NCBI GenBank assembly: GCA_034231615.1
Contig: CM067316.1
Location: 61,775,353 to 61,839,352, forward strand
Source of the DNA: Meghimatium bilineatum
Lineage: Eukaryota; Mollusca; Gastropoda; Stylommatophora; Philomycidae
Direction: 5' to 3'
DNA length: 64,000 bases
Part shown: in pieces, positions 12,413 to 25,900 of the stretch
Numbering within the stretch: the first letter of the stretch is position 1
Layout of the letters: each line of letters opens with the position of its first letter
The notes under the pieces: model-generated
Told to the model about the DNA's origin: nothing
Databases searched by the model: none
What the model saw: the letters and a program-made list of their open reading frames with translations, nothing else
Made by a program: the position numbers and the translations under genes

Positions 12413-13055
12413 TCAGCTGGTCCTAGTGTCAGCCCTTTCATTCAACAGACACATTTCAGCTGGAGTCCTAGTATCATCCCTTTCATTCACCTGACACAGT
12501 TCAGTTGAAGTCCTAGTATCATCCCTTTCATTCACCTGACACATTTCAGCTGGAGTCCTAGTGTCAGCCCTTTCATTCAACAGACACATTTCAGCTGGAG
12601 TCCTAGTATCATCCCTTTCATTCACCTGACGCAGTTCAGCTGGAGTCCTAGTATCAGCCCTTTCATTCACCTGACACATTTCAGCTGGAGTCATAGTATC
12701 ATCCCTTTCATTCACCTGACGCAGTTCAACTGGAGTCCTAGTATCAGCCCTTTCATTCACCTGACGCAGTTCAACTGGAGTTCTAGTATCAGCCCTTTCA
12801 TTCACCTGACGCAGTTCAGCTGGAGTCCTAGTATCAGCCCTTTCATTCACCTGACACATTTCAGCTGGAGTCCTAGTATCATCCATTTCATTCACCTGAC
12901 GCAGTTCAACTGGGGTCCTAGTATCAGCCCTTTCATTCACCTGACGCAGTTCAACTGGAGTCCTAGTATCAGTCCTTTCATTCATCTGACGCAGTTCAAC
13001 TGGAGTCCTAGTATCAGCCCTTTTATTTATCTGACGCAGTTCAACTGACGTTCTA
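12365..13055. repeat. Coding 45-bp minisatellite (15-residue unit)
   Basis: About 16-17 tandem 45-bp units on the minus strand encode [15 protein letters not shown], with A/V, R/D and LRQ/MCQ variants. The period is a multiple of three and the frame is maintained through about 15 units until the 2-bp shortfall at 12420/12421. Confidence 0.93.
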
Positions 13056-13987
13056 ATGTCACCAGTCACAGTTTCTACGTTATGACATAATAAAGTGGTC
13101 GTGGCTGGCGTTGCTATATCGACATTTTCAAATGTTCCAGAAAATGATGTTTCCGCCAGTTTGTCTCTATGTCTTGATTCAACATGGAAGCAACTGGTAT
13201 ATTCTTCTGTGTCTGCCTCCTCTTCAATGTCAATATTTCCTACAGGTATTTGTACATGAAACACAATAGCATTTAAAGGTGAAGAAATTATAAGTTGGGC
13301 TATTGGGAGCACAGGAAGTTCTGAAATACTTGAGTTATTTAGACCAAAAATTGTGTCTGACTCTTGTCCTGATGGCACATATTCATGATCTACGGAAGCA
13401 GACATTTGTCCCAACTGAAGGTATTCAGGATCTGTAGAAACAGACTCGTGTCCTGATGGCACATATTCGTGATCTACGGAAGCAGACATTTGTCCCAACT
13501 GAAGGTATTCAGGATCTGTAGAAACAGACTCGTGTCCTGATGGCACATATTCGTGATCTACGGAAGCAGACATTTGTCCCAACTGAAGGTATTCAGGATC
13601 TGTAGAAACAGACTCGTGTCCTGATGGCACATATTCGTGATCTACGGAAGCAGACATTTGTCCCAACTGAAGGTATTCAGGATCTGTAGAAACAGACTCA
13701 TGTCCTGATGGCACAGATTTGTGATCTCTGAGTGCATAAATTTGTCCCAATTGCATATATTCAGGATCTGTAGAAACAAACTCTTGTCCTGATTGCACAG
13801 ATTCAAGATTAATAGTTTGTTGCATACATTCAGAAGTAACACACTTCACCAGACATTTTATAGAAGTATCTGTGTCCTCTGTACTATTTTCCAACGTAAT
13901 TCGACTAGTAACCTCTGCCTGTGATGTTGCTATTATCCCAACTTCGTTTTCTTGGTGAAGATGTGCACGTGTTGTATTAACTACAGA
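12413..13987 (-). CDS. Receptor exon 17: cytoplasmic tail with tyrosine ladder
   Basis: Begins after TTTCAG at 13988-13993, in phase 0 with exon 16, and runs 524 codons to TGA at 12413-12415. Six copies of a 28-residue unit occur at the start. The first two are degenerate (ECMQ, EYMQL); the next four carry both EYLQL and HEYVPSG, so tyrosines fall at residues 888, 902, 916, 930, 944, 958, 972 and 986. A unique linker follows ([23 protein letters not shown]), then the 15-residue repeats. YLQL fits the Y-x-x-L class of SH2 docking sites; which partner binds is not known. The stop is probably premature (see the 12166-12412 entry). Confidence 0.85.
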   Translation of the reverse strand, partial: SVVNTTRAHLHQENEVGIIATSQAEVTSRITLENSTEDTDTSIKCLVKCVTSECMQQTINLESVQSGQEFVSTDPEYMQLGQIYALRDHKSVPSGHESVSTDPEYLQLGQMSASVDHEYVPSGHESVSTDPEYLQLGQMSASVDHEYVPSGHESVSTDPEYLQLGQMSASVDHEYVPSGHESVSTDPEYLQLGQMSASVDHEYVPSGQESDTIFGLNNSSISELPVLPIAQLIISSPLNAIVFHVQIPVGNIDIEEEADTEEYTSCFHVESRHRDKLAETSFSGTFENVDIATPATTTLLCHNVETVTGDIRTSVELRQINKRADTRTPVELRQMNERTDTRTPVELRQVNERADTRTPVELRQVNEMDDTRTPAEMCQVNERADTRTPAELRQVNERADTRTPVELRQVNERADTRTPVELRQVNERDDTMTPAEMCQVNERADTRTPAELRQVNERDDTRTPAEMCLLNERADTRTPAEMCQVNERDDTRTSTELCQVNERDDTRTPAEMCLLNERADTRTS

Positions 13988-16900
13988 CTGAAACATCAAT
14001 AAAATGGTTTATTATTTACAATATATCAGCACAAAACCATTAAAACTGTTACATTATCAAGCAGTATTATATCTGGCATTACATTCTGTCTATCTGTTGT
14101 CTTTTATATACTTTTATTGTAGGGGTCTTATGTCCAATCATAATTGAGGGTACAATCAAAATCCTTCCTGTACATGTCGCGGCGTCTGCTATGGCAAAAA
14201 TACCGTTATTCCCACAGCCCACAGAAAGCCTCCCTGCACACCTTCACAGGAAAACATGCAGTAACGAAAGTTATTGTAAGGATTGAATGATGGTTGTTTT
14301 ACGAGCTATGACACGTTTTGGTCACCAATGTGCAGTTTCTCATGTTGTCGCCCTCTATCTCTGTTGCCTTCAATCTTATTTGTTGTGACTATGTTCTCAA
14401 AATCTACCTGTCTAACGAAGTGGCCAAAAAATGAAGATTGTCTTTTATTTTATTGATTAAGCTCCGTTACGCATTTGACTCTTAGACACTTCCACAGTTG
14501 TTTTTCCGGCAGTCCATGGTATTCTCAGCATTCTTCTGTAGAACCACATCTCAACTACCTCTAATTTCCCACTTTCTTATTTGTTTATTGTCCAAGACTC
14601 GCATCCATATGTTAGTATAGGTGTTAGTATAGGGGTTATATAGCACTGCAGAACTCTCTTTCTCACCTCTAATGACAAAGTCATATTACACAGTATATTT
14701 TTCATTTTTCTGAATGTTGTTTTTGCCTGCCCTATTTTGCTTCTTATTTCTGTTGAACTTCTTCCATCTGCTGTAATCGTTGTACCTAGATATTTGAATA
14801 TTTGAAAATATTTGAATTGGTGGACCTGTTTTAATACTATATCATTCACTTTAATCTTGCAAGTTATAGCATTTTGTTTCTTTGAAATAACCATTACTTC
14901 TGTTTTCTTGATATTTAGGAAGAGGCCTTTCTCTTTGCTTTCTGTGACTACTACTTTAATTAAGTGTTTAAGGTCTTCCTCACTTTTTGCAATCAGAACA
15001 GTGTCATCCGCATATCTTAAATTATTTATGTTATGTCCTCCCACTGATATTCCTGGGATATCTACTATTGCACACAATATGTTTTCACTGTATAGAGAGA
15101 ACAGGTCTGGTGAAAGCACGCATCCCTGTCTGACTCCTTGTTTTATTTGTTGAAAAGGGCCAAATTGATTTCCTACTCTTATTGCTGCTGTTTTGTCTGT
15201 AACTACTACATTAATTCATTCTTAAACCTTGTTAACTTCTTCATTTCACATTTTTCAAGAATGTTTTTCAATATAGTTGACCACTTACGTTGTTCCAACA
15301 GTTTCTTGTAATCTTTTCATTTCTCACATGATCTCTTCTTGTAATCTTTTCATTTCTAACATGATCTCATCTTGTAATCTTTTCATTTCTAACATGATCT
15401 CATCTTGTTCTGTTTCATTCTTTTCTTAGGCATCTCATTTCACACCTGGTAAGCTTTCTTTATTGTTTTATATAGTTAGTGTACATGTCTAACATTGATA
15501 GCATAATATTGGTATGAAGATTGAGTTTATGTTTTGTCTTTTGGTTTCCATTGGGATAGATTTCATGCATCACATTACTTTATGCTATTTGTGTTATTTT
15601 AATGTTATTTCTTTGTCTTCTTCAGAGTTCATTCTCAAACTGTTGATGGATCTCTCTTGTAGCAGGACATTTATCTTACTAGATTTCCAGCAGGATGCAG
15701 TTCAGAGAATGAAAATGAGTTGTGTCGTCGTTTTATTTGCGCTAATGGCCCAACACATTTGTCTTAGGTGGTTAATTTTATGTATCTGCCCGTATTTAGT
15801 GTGTTATTTTTTCATCACAAGTCATGATGACCATTTATTACTTCCACTTTATGAAATTTGCATGTGGTCCATATATAGGAACCGGGAGGATTAAAGGTGG
15901 GGAGGAGGACAACAAAGTGAACATTCTTAGAATTGGGTTGGACTACAAACCCATTCAGTGTACACACTAGAACGGTGGTCAACAAGAATTGATAGAGATA
16001 AAGCTTAAAATGCCTTCGCGACCTGTACAGAAAGTCAATGACCTACTGTCTTTGTTGAGGGGAGCACCGGAGGAGGGGCAGGGAAGAAGGAAAATTTTTT
16101 TCCAAAGATGGGAGGGGATGCTATTTTTCCCATCTGTATATTTTTCCACATTCAATAATTTAATAAGTATTTAATACTTTAATAGTAATACTTTAACAGT
16201 AATAATTTAATAGTAATAATTTAATAAAATATTCTCAAATTAATATTTTATAAATTGGCGGACCAGAGGCCCATCCTTTGGGGGAGGGGGAAGGAAGGTG
16301 TCTACTTGAACGAAAAGCAACAAGAAATATATAGACTTAAAAGGATTAAGCGGATTATCTAGGCAGTAAATGATCTAGGCAGAAACGTGGAAAAGAGTAA
16401 TAACGGAAACACATATCTTTCTTTTCACTTTAACCCTTTCTGCCTTACATCGTCAGGGGTAGAAGAATTCGCTTTATATATGTTTGTTTTCGCGGTCTCT
16501 TCTATTTCTGTAATCCATCTTTTGCATGTCCAGCTTATGGCTTTGTATCCATCGTGTCTGTATAGCAATGCTTTATGAGTGCCACTATTTGATGGTAGTC
16601 TGGAAGTTTGAGAAAACCACTTAATCGGTTGTCTTCTAATGCAATGCAGGATTGGTATTGTGTTTGTTAGTCTTCCGATGTTTTAAATTCTGTTTCTGTC
16701 TCTTATAGTTACTCTGAGAATTCTACGTACACAAGTCATTTCTGTTGTAACAAATTTTCTATTGTGTTTTGTTGTTAGTGTCCATGTTTGACATTGATAG
16801 CATAGTGATACACATAATGTACACAAACCGACGTTTCTTCAACGAAGTGTTATATCTTTTAATATGTCCTAAATATTGTGTTTGATTTGTATTTCTTTAA

Positions 16901-19900
16901 TATTATTTTTTCATACCCATCGACGTCAGAGTCTGTCTGCTTCTTATCTTTTCTTTCCATGAAATGTTTCCTATTCTATATATCCACATCTCAATTCTGT
17001 CTTCAAGCAGTTTGATCATTACCCATGTTTCTGAACTATTCATTAAATGTAGAATAGATGTAACGCTTTATCATCCTCATGTTTATTGTGTGATTTGTTT
17101 GAATGGTAAATATTAAAACACCTAAAAAATATATACAGATCAGAGATTTAACCAAAATTTTGGTAGATTTAATTTACTTTAAAAGTGCCCCACTTGTCGT
17201 GTGTTCATGCTGAAATCATTTCTTACAGATTTACACGAGAGATATCAAACTTAAAAAATAGTATTTAGACACTACCTCAAGTTCTGTCACTGCTGTGTCT
17301 GATTCCAAGACAGACGTAGAATCACCAGAACTGTTGAAACTGTGGGCATTTGTTTTATACGAGCCAATAAACTGATAATCCATCTGTAAAGGGAGATAAT
17401 AACAATGTTAATGCTACTTGTGTCATTCTACGATTGTTGAACTCCAATATAATACCTATATTAACATATGGTTCTACGATTGTTGAACTCCAATATAATA
17501 CCTATATTAACATATGATTCTACGATTGTTGAACTCCATTATAATACCTATATTAACATATGATTCTACGATTGTTGAACTCCATTATAATACCTATATT
17601 AGCGTATGATTCTACGATTGTTGAACTCCAATATAATACCTATATTAACATATGATTCTACGATCACTCAGACGACAAAAAGTATATAAGGCCTAATTAG
17701 TGACAAACTAAAATCACATCAATAATCGAAAACATCGCGTAAGAAGGCTTATTCGCTTATTCTGCTGTGTTTAGATTTTGTTGTTAGGTCTTACGTGGCT
17801 AACGTTCGATGTGCAGAGAGGATAATCTTTCAACTAACAGTAGCAACATTTGAAACAGACTATACTAGTACGTACATAATATATGGTAGGACTTTTGAAA
17901 CAGACTATACTAGTACGTACATAACATCAATATCAATATATCAATAAAACCCATAACCCTTCAGGGTCGTAGGGGTACCACATTGGAAGCTTCTGCACAC
18001 AGAGTCCTCCAGCGAATTCTATCCTCAGCGATGCGGATGAGTGTGAAAATATCTAGCCCTGTCCATTCCTTGATGTTGTCTGTCCATGTCTTTATTTGTC
18101 CTCCTCTGCTTCTTCCACCCTCGACAGTTCCCTGCAGTATTGTTTTTGACAAGGAATCGTGCCTGCATACATGTCCGAACCATGCTAACCATGTACATAA
18201 CATATGGATCGTTGTAATCGACGATGACCAAAACTCAAACATAATAATAATAACAATAGGTAATAAAAAATTAATAAAGTTAATAGTGCGTTTTTAAATG
18301 ACTAACAAGTCCAATGCCCACACAAAATGTTCTTTTACAGAATTGACAACTGTAAAGGGTGTCTATGGGACGTTGAGATGTTTTTTCTCTTCTACGTGCC
18401 CGCTTCTGTCTTGCAGTATCTTGTCTGGTCTCTTCCGCCGCTAGTGCTCCCGTTCTAATGTTTAATGCCACGCTGTTATATCCTGAGCGAAGCTCTCCTA
18501 AGCGCCTACGTTAATGTTAAGATGTTTCAAGGACGACTTGAGCATGTCTTTGAAGCGCCATTTCTGTCCACCAGCTTTTCGAATTCCTGCCTTGAGTGCT
18601 CCATAATATATTTGTTTTGGCAAACGCGAGTTCTCCATACGCACAAGATGACTTGCCCAGCGTGCTTTCTCCTTCATAAGTATTGTGTAGATGCGTATTG
18701 AGGTTGATTTTATTAAGACCTCGTAGTCTGGTACTTTGTCCCACCAATGGATGTTTAGTAATTTATGTAGGCAGGTAAGATGGAAATCCTGTAAGTAAAG
18801 TGTAATCCTGACTACACGATATTAGAGAGTTCTGAACTAAACAACAGAGAAATAGGAAATGCAGAAATTCTAGCAGATGAAGTAAAAGATGCCATACGAA
18901 CACTGAAAGGAGGGAAGTCACCTGGTGTAGACAACATTCCAGCAGAATTGTTGAAAAACGGGGGGGGGGGGGGCTTAATGTGATAAATATTATGACCAAA
19001 ATATATGGAGCACAAAACAATGGCCCACTAATTGGACACAATCACTAATAATACCAATTCCCAAGTAAGGAAATTTGAAAGTGTGTACGAATTACAGAAC
19101 AATTAGCCTTATAACACACCCTAGTAAAGTGATGCTCAAAATACTACTGAACAGAATAAAACACAAGTCGGAAGAAATAATTGCATAAGAACAAGCTGGC
19201 TTCAGAGCAAACAGAAGCACCGTTGAACAAATATTTAACATCCGAACACTAATCGAAAAACATATTCAACACCAACGTGATCTATACCACAACTTCATTG
19301 ACTTTACAAAGGCCTTTGACCGTGTTTGGCATGATGGTCTGTGGCATATATTAGGCAATTTAATTTTGACAACACAATTATAGATATTATTGCAGCTCTG
19401 TACAAAAATGCAAACAGTGCTGGCTTGTCAAACAATACAATTGGAGAGTTCTTCAAAACAAATGTGGGAGCTCGACAGGGATGCATAATGTCCCCAGTAC
19501 TTTTCAAAATATACTTAGAGTACATAATGCAAAAGACATTACATGATTACAACACGTCTATATCGATCGGAGGTCGCCCTATTTGCAACTTGCGTTTCGC
19601 TGATGATATTGATCTTATAGCTGTGACAGAACAATCATTGCAAGAATTAACATCAAAGTTTGAAAAAGTTAACAGCAAGTACGGAATGGAAATCAATACA
19701 GATAAGAGCAAAATCTTGGTAAACAGCAGATATACAGAAAACCAGACTAATATCATGATGAATGGACATAAGCTTGAGGGGGTGAATACCTTCAAATACC
19801 TCGGATCCAGTATATGCAGCGATGGTAAATGCAAAGCAGAACTAAAAATAAGGCTGGAGATGGCTTTAGCTCCCTTGTCAAGGCTGTGATTTGGAAAAGC

Positions 19901-22900
19901 AATGTCAGTGTTGGAGTACAAATCAAACTGTATAAGTCGCTGGTGCTTTCTGTTGTTTTGTTGGTTGTGAGAGTTGGAGACTCACTGCGGACATGGAGAG
20001 AAGATTTTCTCTCAATTTGCTTTCAATAGTGAAACGATGAAAACTAGCATGGTTCGGACATTTATGCAGGCACGATTCCTTGTCAAAAACAATACTGCAG
20101 GGAACTGTCGAGTGTGGAAGAAGCAGAGGAGGGAAAATAAAGGCATGGACAGACAACATCAAGGAATGGACAGGGCAAGATATTTGCACACTTATCCGCA
20201 TCGCTGAGGATAGAATTCGCTGGAGGACTCTGTGTACTGAGGCATCCAATGTGGTACCCCTACGACCATGAAGGGTTTCGGATTTATTGATTGATATTGA
20301 AGATGGAAATGATTTAATTTTCCTGCATGCGTATAGTAGGGTAACAGCCGCATGATATACTTGAAGTTTGGTGGTTGTTCTTCTTCTTCTTCTGTCCCAT
20401 ACATTGTTGCGTAATCTGCCAAATACAGCACTAGCTTTTAACATATGGATATGACATGCGGGGATGTCTGGCAATGGAACATAAGACAGTTGACATTAAA
20501 CGAAACAGAAGTACTAGTGAGTTTGATTATGAGAAAAGAGACATTGACAATTAAATCATAATAAAAACATTTTCTAAATGAGGACACATGATTTGAGGAA
20601 TTGTATTAATTTCATTGTAAATTATATTCATAATCTATGAATATTGTGATTCTAGATGTTTATATTGTGATTATAGATGTTTATATTGTGATTCTAGATG
20701 TTTATATTGTGATTATAGATGTTTATATTGTGATTATAGATGTTTATATTGTGATTCTAGATGTTTATATTGTGATTCTAGATGTTTATATTGTGATTCT
20801 AGATGTTTATATTGTGATTATAGATGTTTATATTGTGATTATAGATGTTTATATTGTGATTCTAGATGTTTATATTGTGATTCTAGATGTTTATATTGTG
20901 ATTATAGATGTTTATACCGCGTGCTATATCCTGTATTACAAGATCATCGTCTGCCATAAATGTTGTTATGGAGAACTCCATACTGGTTCCCACAAAGTCA
21001 GATGACACAAGAAGCGTTTCAAAGACATCCCTGACTCACTACAAATTAGACATAAATTCATGGGAGAATCTTGCACAAGACAGATCTGACTGGGGTCACA
21101 GAATCAAGAGTGGTGCTGCAGCGGCATAAAACTTTCTAAAGGAAAAAAAATCATTAAAAAACGTCTTGAGTAGCATATGATAACAACTTATGAGCAGAAA
21201 GCAGAGGATGAGGGGATGGGTAAAGAAAACGTGTACAAGTGAGAGACAGGGACCAGCAATACGTACACTTTTAATCGTACACTTTAAACTTGAAACAGCA
21301 CACACTTGTGGATTTTCCATTGTGTGAACACCGATGTAGTAAACTAAAAACTCCGACTAAGAAATCCACTTGTAGCAGGCAGACATCTACAGATACTTAA
21401 ACATGGCGCTTCTTCTGTGCTCTTACTTCTTAAACTTATGCAGGTAAAATAAACAATTTTTTTGTTTTGTTTCAATGTTATACAAACGTGCTAAAATAAT
21501 TAGAAATATAGAAGAAAATCTGGTAAGTTTCAATGTACATACCACTTTGTCAGCTAGTGTCCGGATCGTCTTTCTGCGAGATTGACATTTTCTGTGAACA
21601 ATGAAATAAAATTGCTGATGGATAAACCACAATTATGTGAAAAAATAATATATATATAAATGACTAAATCCACAACTCTATGTTTTTGTTTACTCTATCA
21701 CGGGTATATTCATTTGGGTAATGTAAAGTTATGTCCCCTGGTAGCAACCTGCCGTCGGGGATGAAGATAACTCTGCATGTAATTAGCAGCAGCAACTATT
21801 AGCCACATCCCTTCCTTGTTGTCTTTACCTCCCCTAACACATGCGTCACGTACTCTTTTACAGCTGAGTGTGTAACAGTAACATTGTCTGCCCTTGTGCG
21901 TGACAGAAACAACTTGTTACCGAAAACATATAGTCAACTGTCTGTCCTGGACAGACTAGTGTGACAGAAAGAAGATCTGCAGTGTCACAATAATTTGCGA
22001 CGGAATAAAATGCCTTTTAGGACTTACTGGAATACTAGTGCTGTGACCAGGTCTAAATCTGTGTAATACTGCTCGACATCAATCAGTTAACTCCTTCACA
22101 AGAATATGAGGTTTATTTACACAAGTTGATATACATCAATTAATAGCATCATACTCATAAGAAAGGCAAATAAACACAAGGCACTAGTCCTAATCTAGTC
22201 TTATTGGAGTTCGTCCTCAACTCGGCAGACTAATCCTAAATTATCTGCAACTGGGCAATAATATAATCATCTCAAATTACAAATTACGCTAACACATCCA
22301 GGAATTGCTTAACTCGGGTTCTAATCTAAGTCTTAGAGCGTATACCGACTATCTGACTCTGTGACTGTTGCTAAACTAACTAGGACTTGTCTCTCCGGGG
22401 AGACAAGTACTGACTCTCTGGACTGTCTCCGGGGACTCTGTCCGGGGACTCTCTAACTGCTCCTGGAGACCGTCTGAGGGGCCCTCCGACTGCCCTCCTC
22501 TAGCACTCTTCACCCACTTTTTGTGTGCTCCGGTGAGGTCCTCAACTCCACCCTTCTTCTTACTCCCCACCTATCAACTTCTCTTCTCGGTACGCACTTC
22601 TGCTGTTTCTGACTCCGCTTCTATATTATCACCTGTCAAACTCCTGTATGCGTTTATTAAACCATGCGTAACGTTAGATGTTCCTCTCTGGTAAGAGGCT
22701 ATGCCCCTAGCGTTACGCAACTTAATACTCTTCCCAATTCCATTGTCTGGTTGTTGCGAGTATCCACGATTTCAGACGGACTCTGTGTGAGTTTGTAGAC
22801 ACTCGTCTTAACCTAGTCCAAACATCCCATTGTCCTTCCTGAGGTATGGTATAGTGGCGTCATGTCTACCTCCCGTCTCCGAGTGCGTAAGATGCAGACT

Positions 22901-25900
22901 TGTGATAAATAATATTGCCTTTAGCTAAAGCGTACTAGCTTGTCTCAGACTTTCTGTCTGACATGTGCGCGAACAACTCGTCTACAATTTAAAGTATTTG
23001 TACCAGCATTTACACAAGAGCAAAACATTCAATGTGTTGCATTTCCCCCGTCCATCTCTTGCTATCTGTGAAGGGTTCTCACTTCTTACTGCGAAGCCCC
23101 CTGACTGTGAAGGGTTCCGCAAACCAGATACTATCACAAGTGGACTGGAGGAATGGTCGCGTCAAGCGGGAAATCACAAATCCGAGTTTTTTGTATGTCC
23201 GGACGTGGTTTCGAACGTGGCAGGCAGTAACCCAGTAATAGCAAGCAAACTCACTATCAACTAGTCTACCGCGCTCCTCATTTGGGTATGTGTTCTAAAA
23301 GAATATCCGACTTTGAAACATGTGTACACGGGTTTCCGCAGGGTAAGGCGTTAGCCAAGAGTAAATGACGTAATATTTTTCAGTGTTTTGTTTTTGTGCA
23401 GAACCTTGAACGATTCTACGTGATGCCAAAGCGGAGGCTGGGGAAATAAAAGTCAAATATGCAGATGAACTGAAATAAATATGTCTTACGCATACTTATA
23501 CAATACACTTGACCTCAAACTTGACTTGACCTCAAACTTGACGTGTTCTCACTGTCCCTGGCTATATATGATTAATCAGTATCTTAGAATACTGCTGGGC
23601 ATAGACAGTTGAAATTATAAGTCTAATAATGATGATGATGCTTGTGCAGATGATGGTGACAAAGATGTTGATAATGATGAGGAGGATGATAATTATGAGG
23701 ATGATAGTGACGAGGAGAATGATAATGATGATTAGGATGACAAAGATTTTGAAAATTATGACTAGGATAAGGATAACAATACTTATGATGAGGCTTATGA
23801 TGTTGATAATGGTGATGATAAAATGAAACTTAAGGAAAAATAAAGTTATATGAATATGAATATTATTAGCCACAATCATTAACTGATGTTAGAATCCAAA
23901 TAAATAATTCTTACATGACTGAACTCACCTGTAGACAACAATAACAATTGCCAAGAGAAATACCGCACTAGCTAGCCCTCCGAAAATGGCCCCCAGTGGT
24001 GTTGCAACACCTGTAAGAAGGATTACAATTAAATTTTGGCACATATTCACAAGGTCATTTATCAAAAATTGAGGAAGACATACAGACATTGTCTGTTAAT
24101 AAGGTATCCGATAATAGTAGGGGTACCACATTCGACGCATCAACACACAGAGCTGCTTTATTCATGTAAAAACCAATAAAGAAAGATAGACTGTGAGGAA
24201 AGTATGATATTCTGTTGTGCCATCTGCTTCTTCCACCCTCGACTGTTCCCTGTAAATGTATTATATTTGTTAATTGTCTTTTCTCTGTTTTTGCTGTAAG
24301 ACGTTGCAGGATTGAATAACGATCGGTGTTCGGGCTATGTCAGGTTTGTTCGCCTGATACGCAGTAAAATTGTGATGTCTTTTTGGTAACAATTCAATCC
24401 ACCTTCACGTTGATCTTCCTCTGCCTCTTGCTGTCTCCATTCTCATGTTGTATGCTCTTTTTTTCTGGCCATTATGAGTCCATTCTCATTAAGTGGCTGA
24501 ACCATTTCAGTCTTTTTTTGTTTCAATTTGAGCACAGACGATGCTCTAACAGTTCTTGTAATCTCTTTATTTCTCACATGATCTCTTCGTGTTCTGTTTA
24601 CTGCTTTTCTTAGACATCTCATTTCACACAATATATGTTTGAATGTCTTAACAAAATAGCATCTTGTTTTGGAGATGCGTTTAGTCAAGCACGGAAAAAT
24701 CCGTTTACTCTAAGTTGTCAGGCGATTTGGTGCCGTCAGAACGGACTGGTTTAATTCACGTTAGTCTCAATAATTTGTAATTTATCATGCTTCCTACTTA
24801 AATTTACTTGTATACGCAATTATTTGAAACAAAATTGTACTGTCTGTATGTTATTTATGCTTACAAGAAGACCTATTGGCCCTCGTAGAACGAATACGGA
24901 TGTTATATGTTTGTGTTGTTGAGGATACTGCATACTTGTACGGTATGTTCGTTGTTGTTATAATAGTCCTTGCCTCGATTGGTCCATTCTAAGTGACTTG
25001 AGTACACAGTTGAATGTCTTGACAAAATCACATGTTTTTTTTTAGATGCGGTTAGTGAAGCACGGAAAACCTGTTTACTCTAGTTGCCAGGCACATCGCC
25101 GTCAGAACTGTGCCGTCAGAACTGTGCCGTCAGAACTGTGCCGTCAGAACAGACTGGTTCAATACCCGTTGGTCTCAAGAATGTCACAAAATGTAAGATT
25201 TCTCTCTTGTTTGTTAGTTTTTGTCCACATCTGACATTGATAACACAATATTGGTATGAGAACACGGTGTGTATGTAATAAAATAAACGCAGTATATACA
25301 GTCCAACCAATATACAATAAATATAATTGGGATTTTGAAAAGTGTTGCTGTAACAAGGAAGTTGTTATAAAAGTATGCGCTATAGAGGGACTCCACTACA
25401 TGGTCATTATCACTTCAGCTGTGGAGTTACTCCCATACTCTGAGCAATACTGTCAGCTGGTACCATGCTGCACTGTTGAGTGTCACTAACTAAATAAAGG
25501 AAAATTCACGTACAATGAAGCCAGTTCTCTGCAAATTTTTACACATATTTAATTGACAACTTGGAGAAAATATACGATAGAAGTTCTCAATGATTTCGGA
25601 ATTACATGAAAATATCTGGAAATTAAACCTAGAGAAAGGTAGACTGGGAAGAAATTGTCTGTGGTCTATGCTTTAATGTGCGTCGACCAATGTATATATG
25701 TCAAGTATGTGTGAAGAGCAAACCTGCATCAGATGGCAAGACGCTCCTCCAAGGTGTAACCTCCGGTCCCGTAACATTAAACGATACAGGCTGCACAGTG
25801 ACACAATAGCCCACGTTGGCTGTAAGAGATGGTATCGTGTACGATGAGGCTCTCGCTAATACAGTGGCTTGTGATACCGCTGTCTGTGATACCGTGTCTG

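Noticed and set aside
13642..13842. 66-codon Leu/Cys-rich minus frame
   Set aside because: Alternative frame of the 84-bp coding array in exon 17.
20192..20474. Minus-strand frame as a receptor exon encoding the missing juxtamembrane region
   Set aside because: The sequence is LINE family C RT coding ([11 protein letters not shown]) joined to antisense family B.
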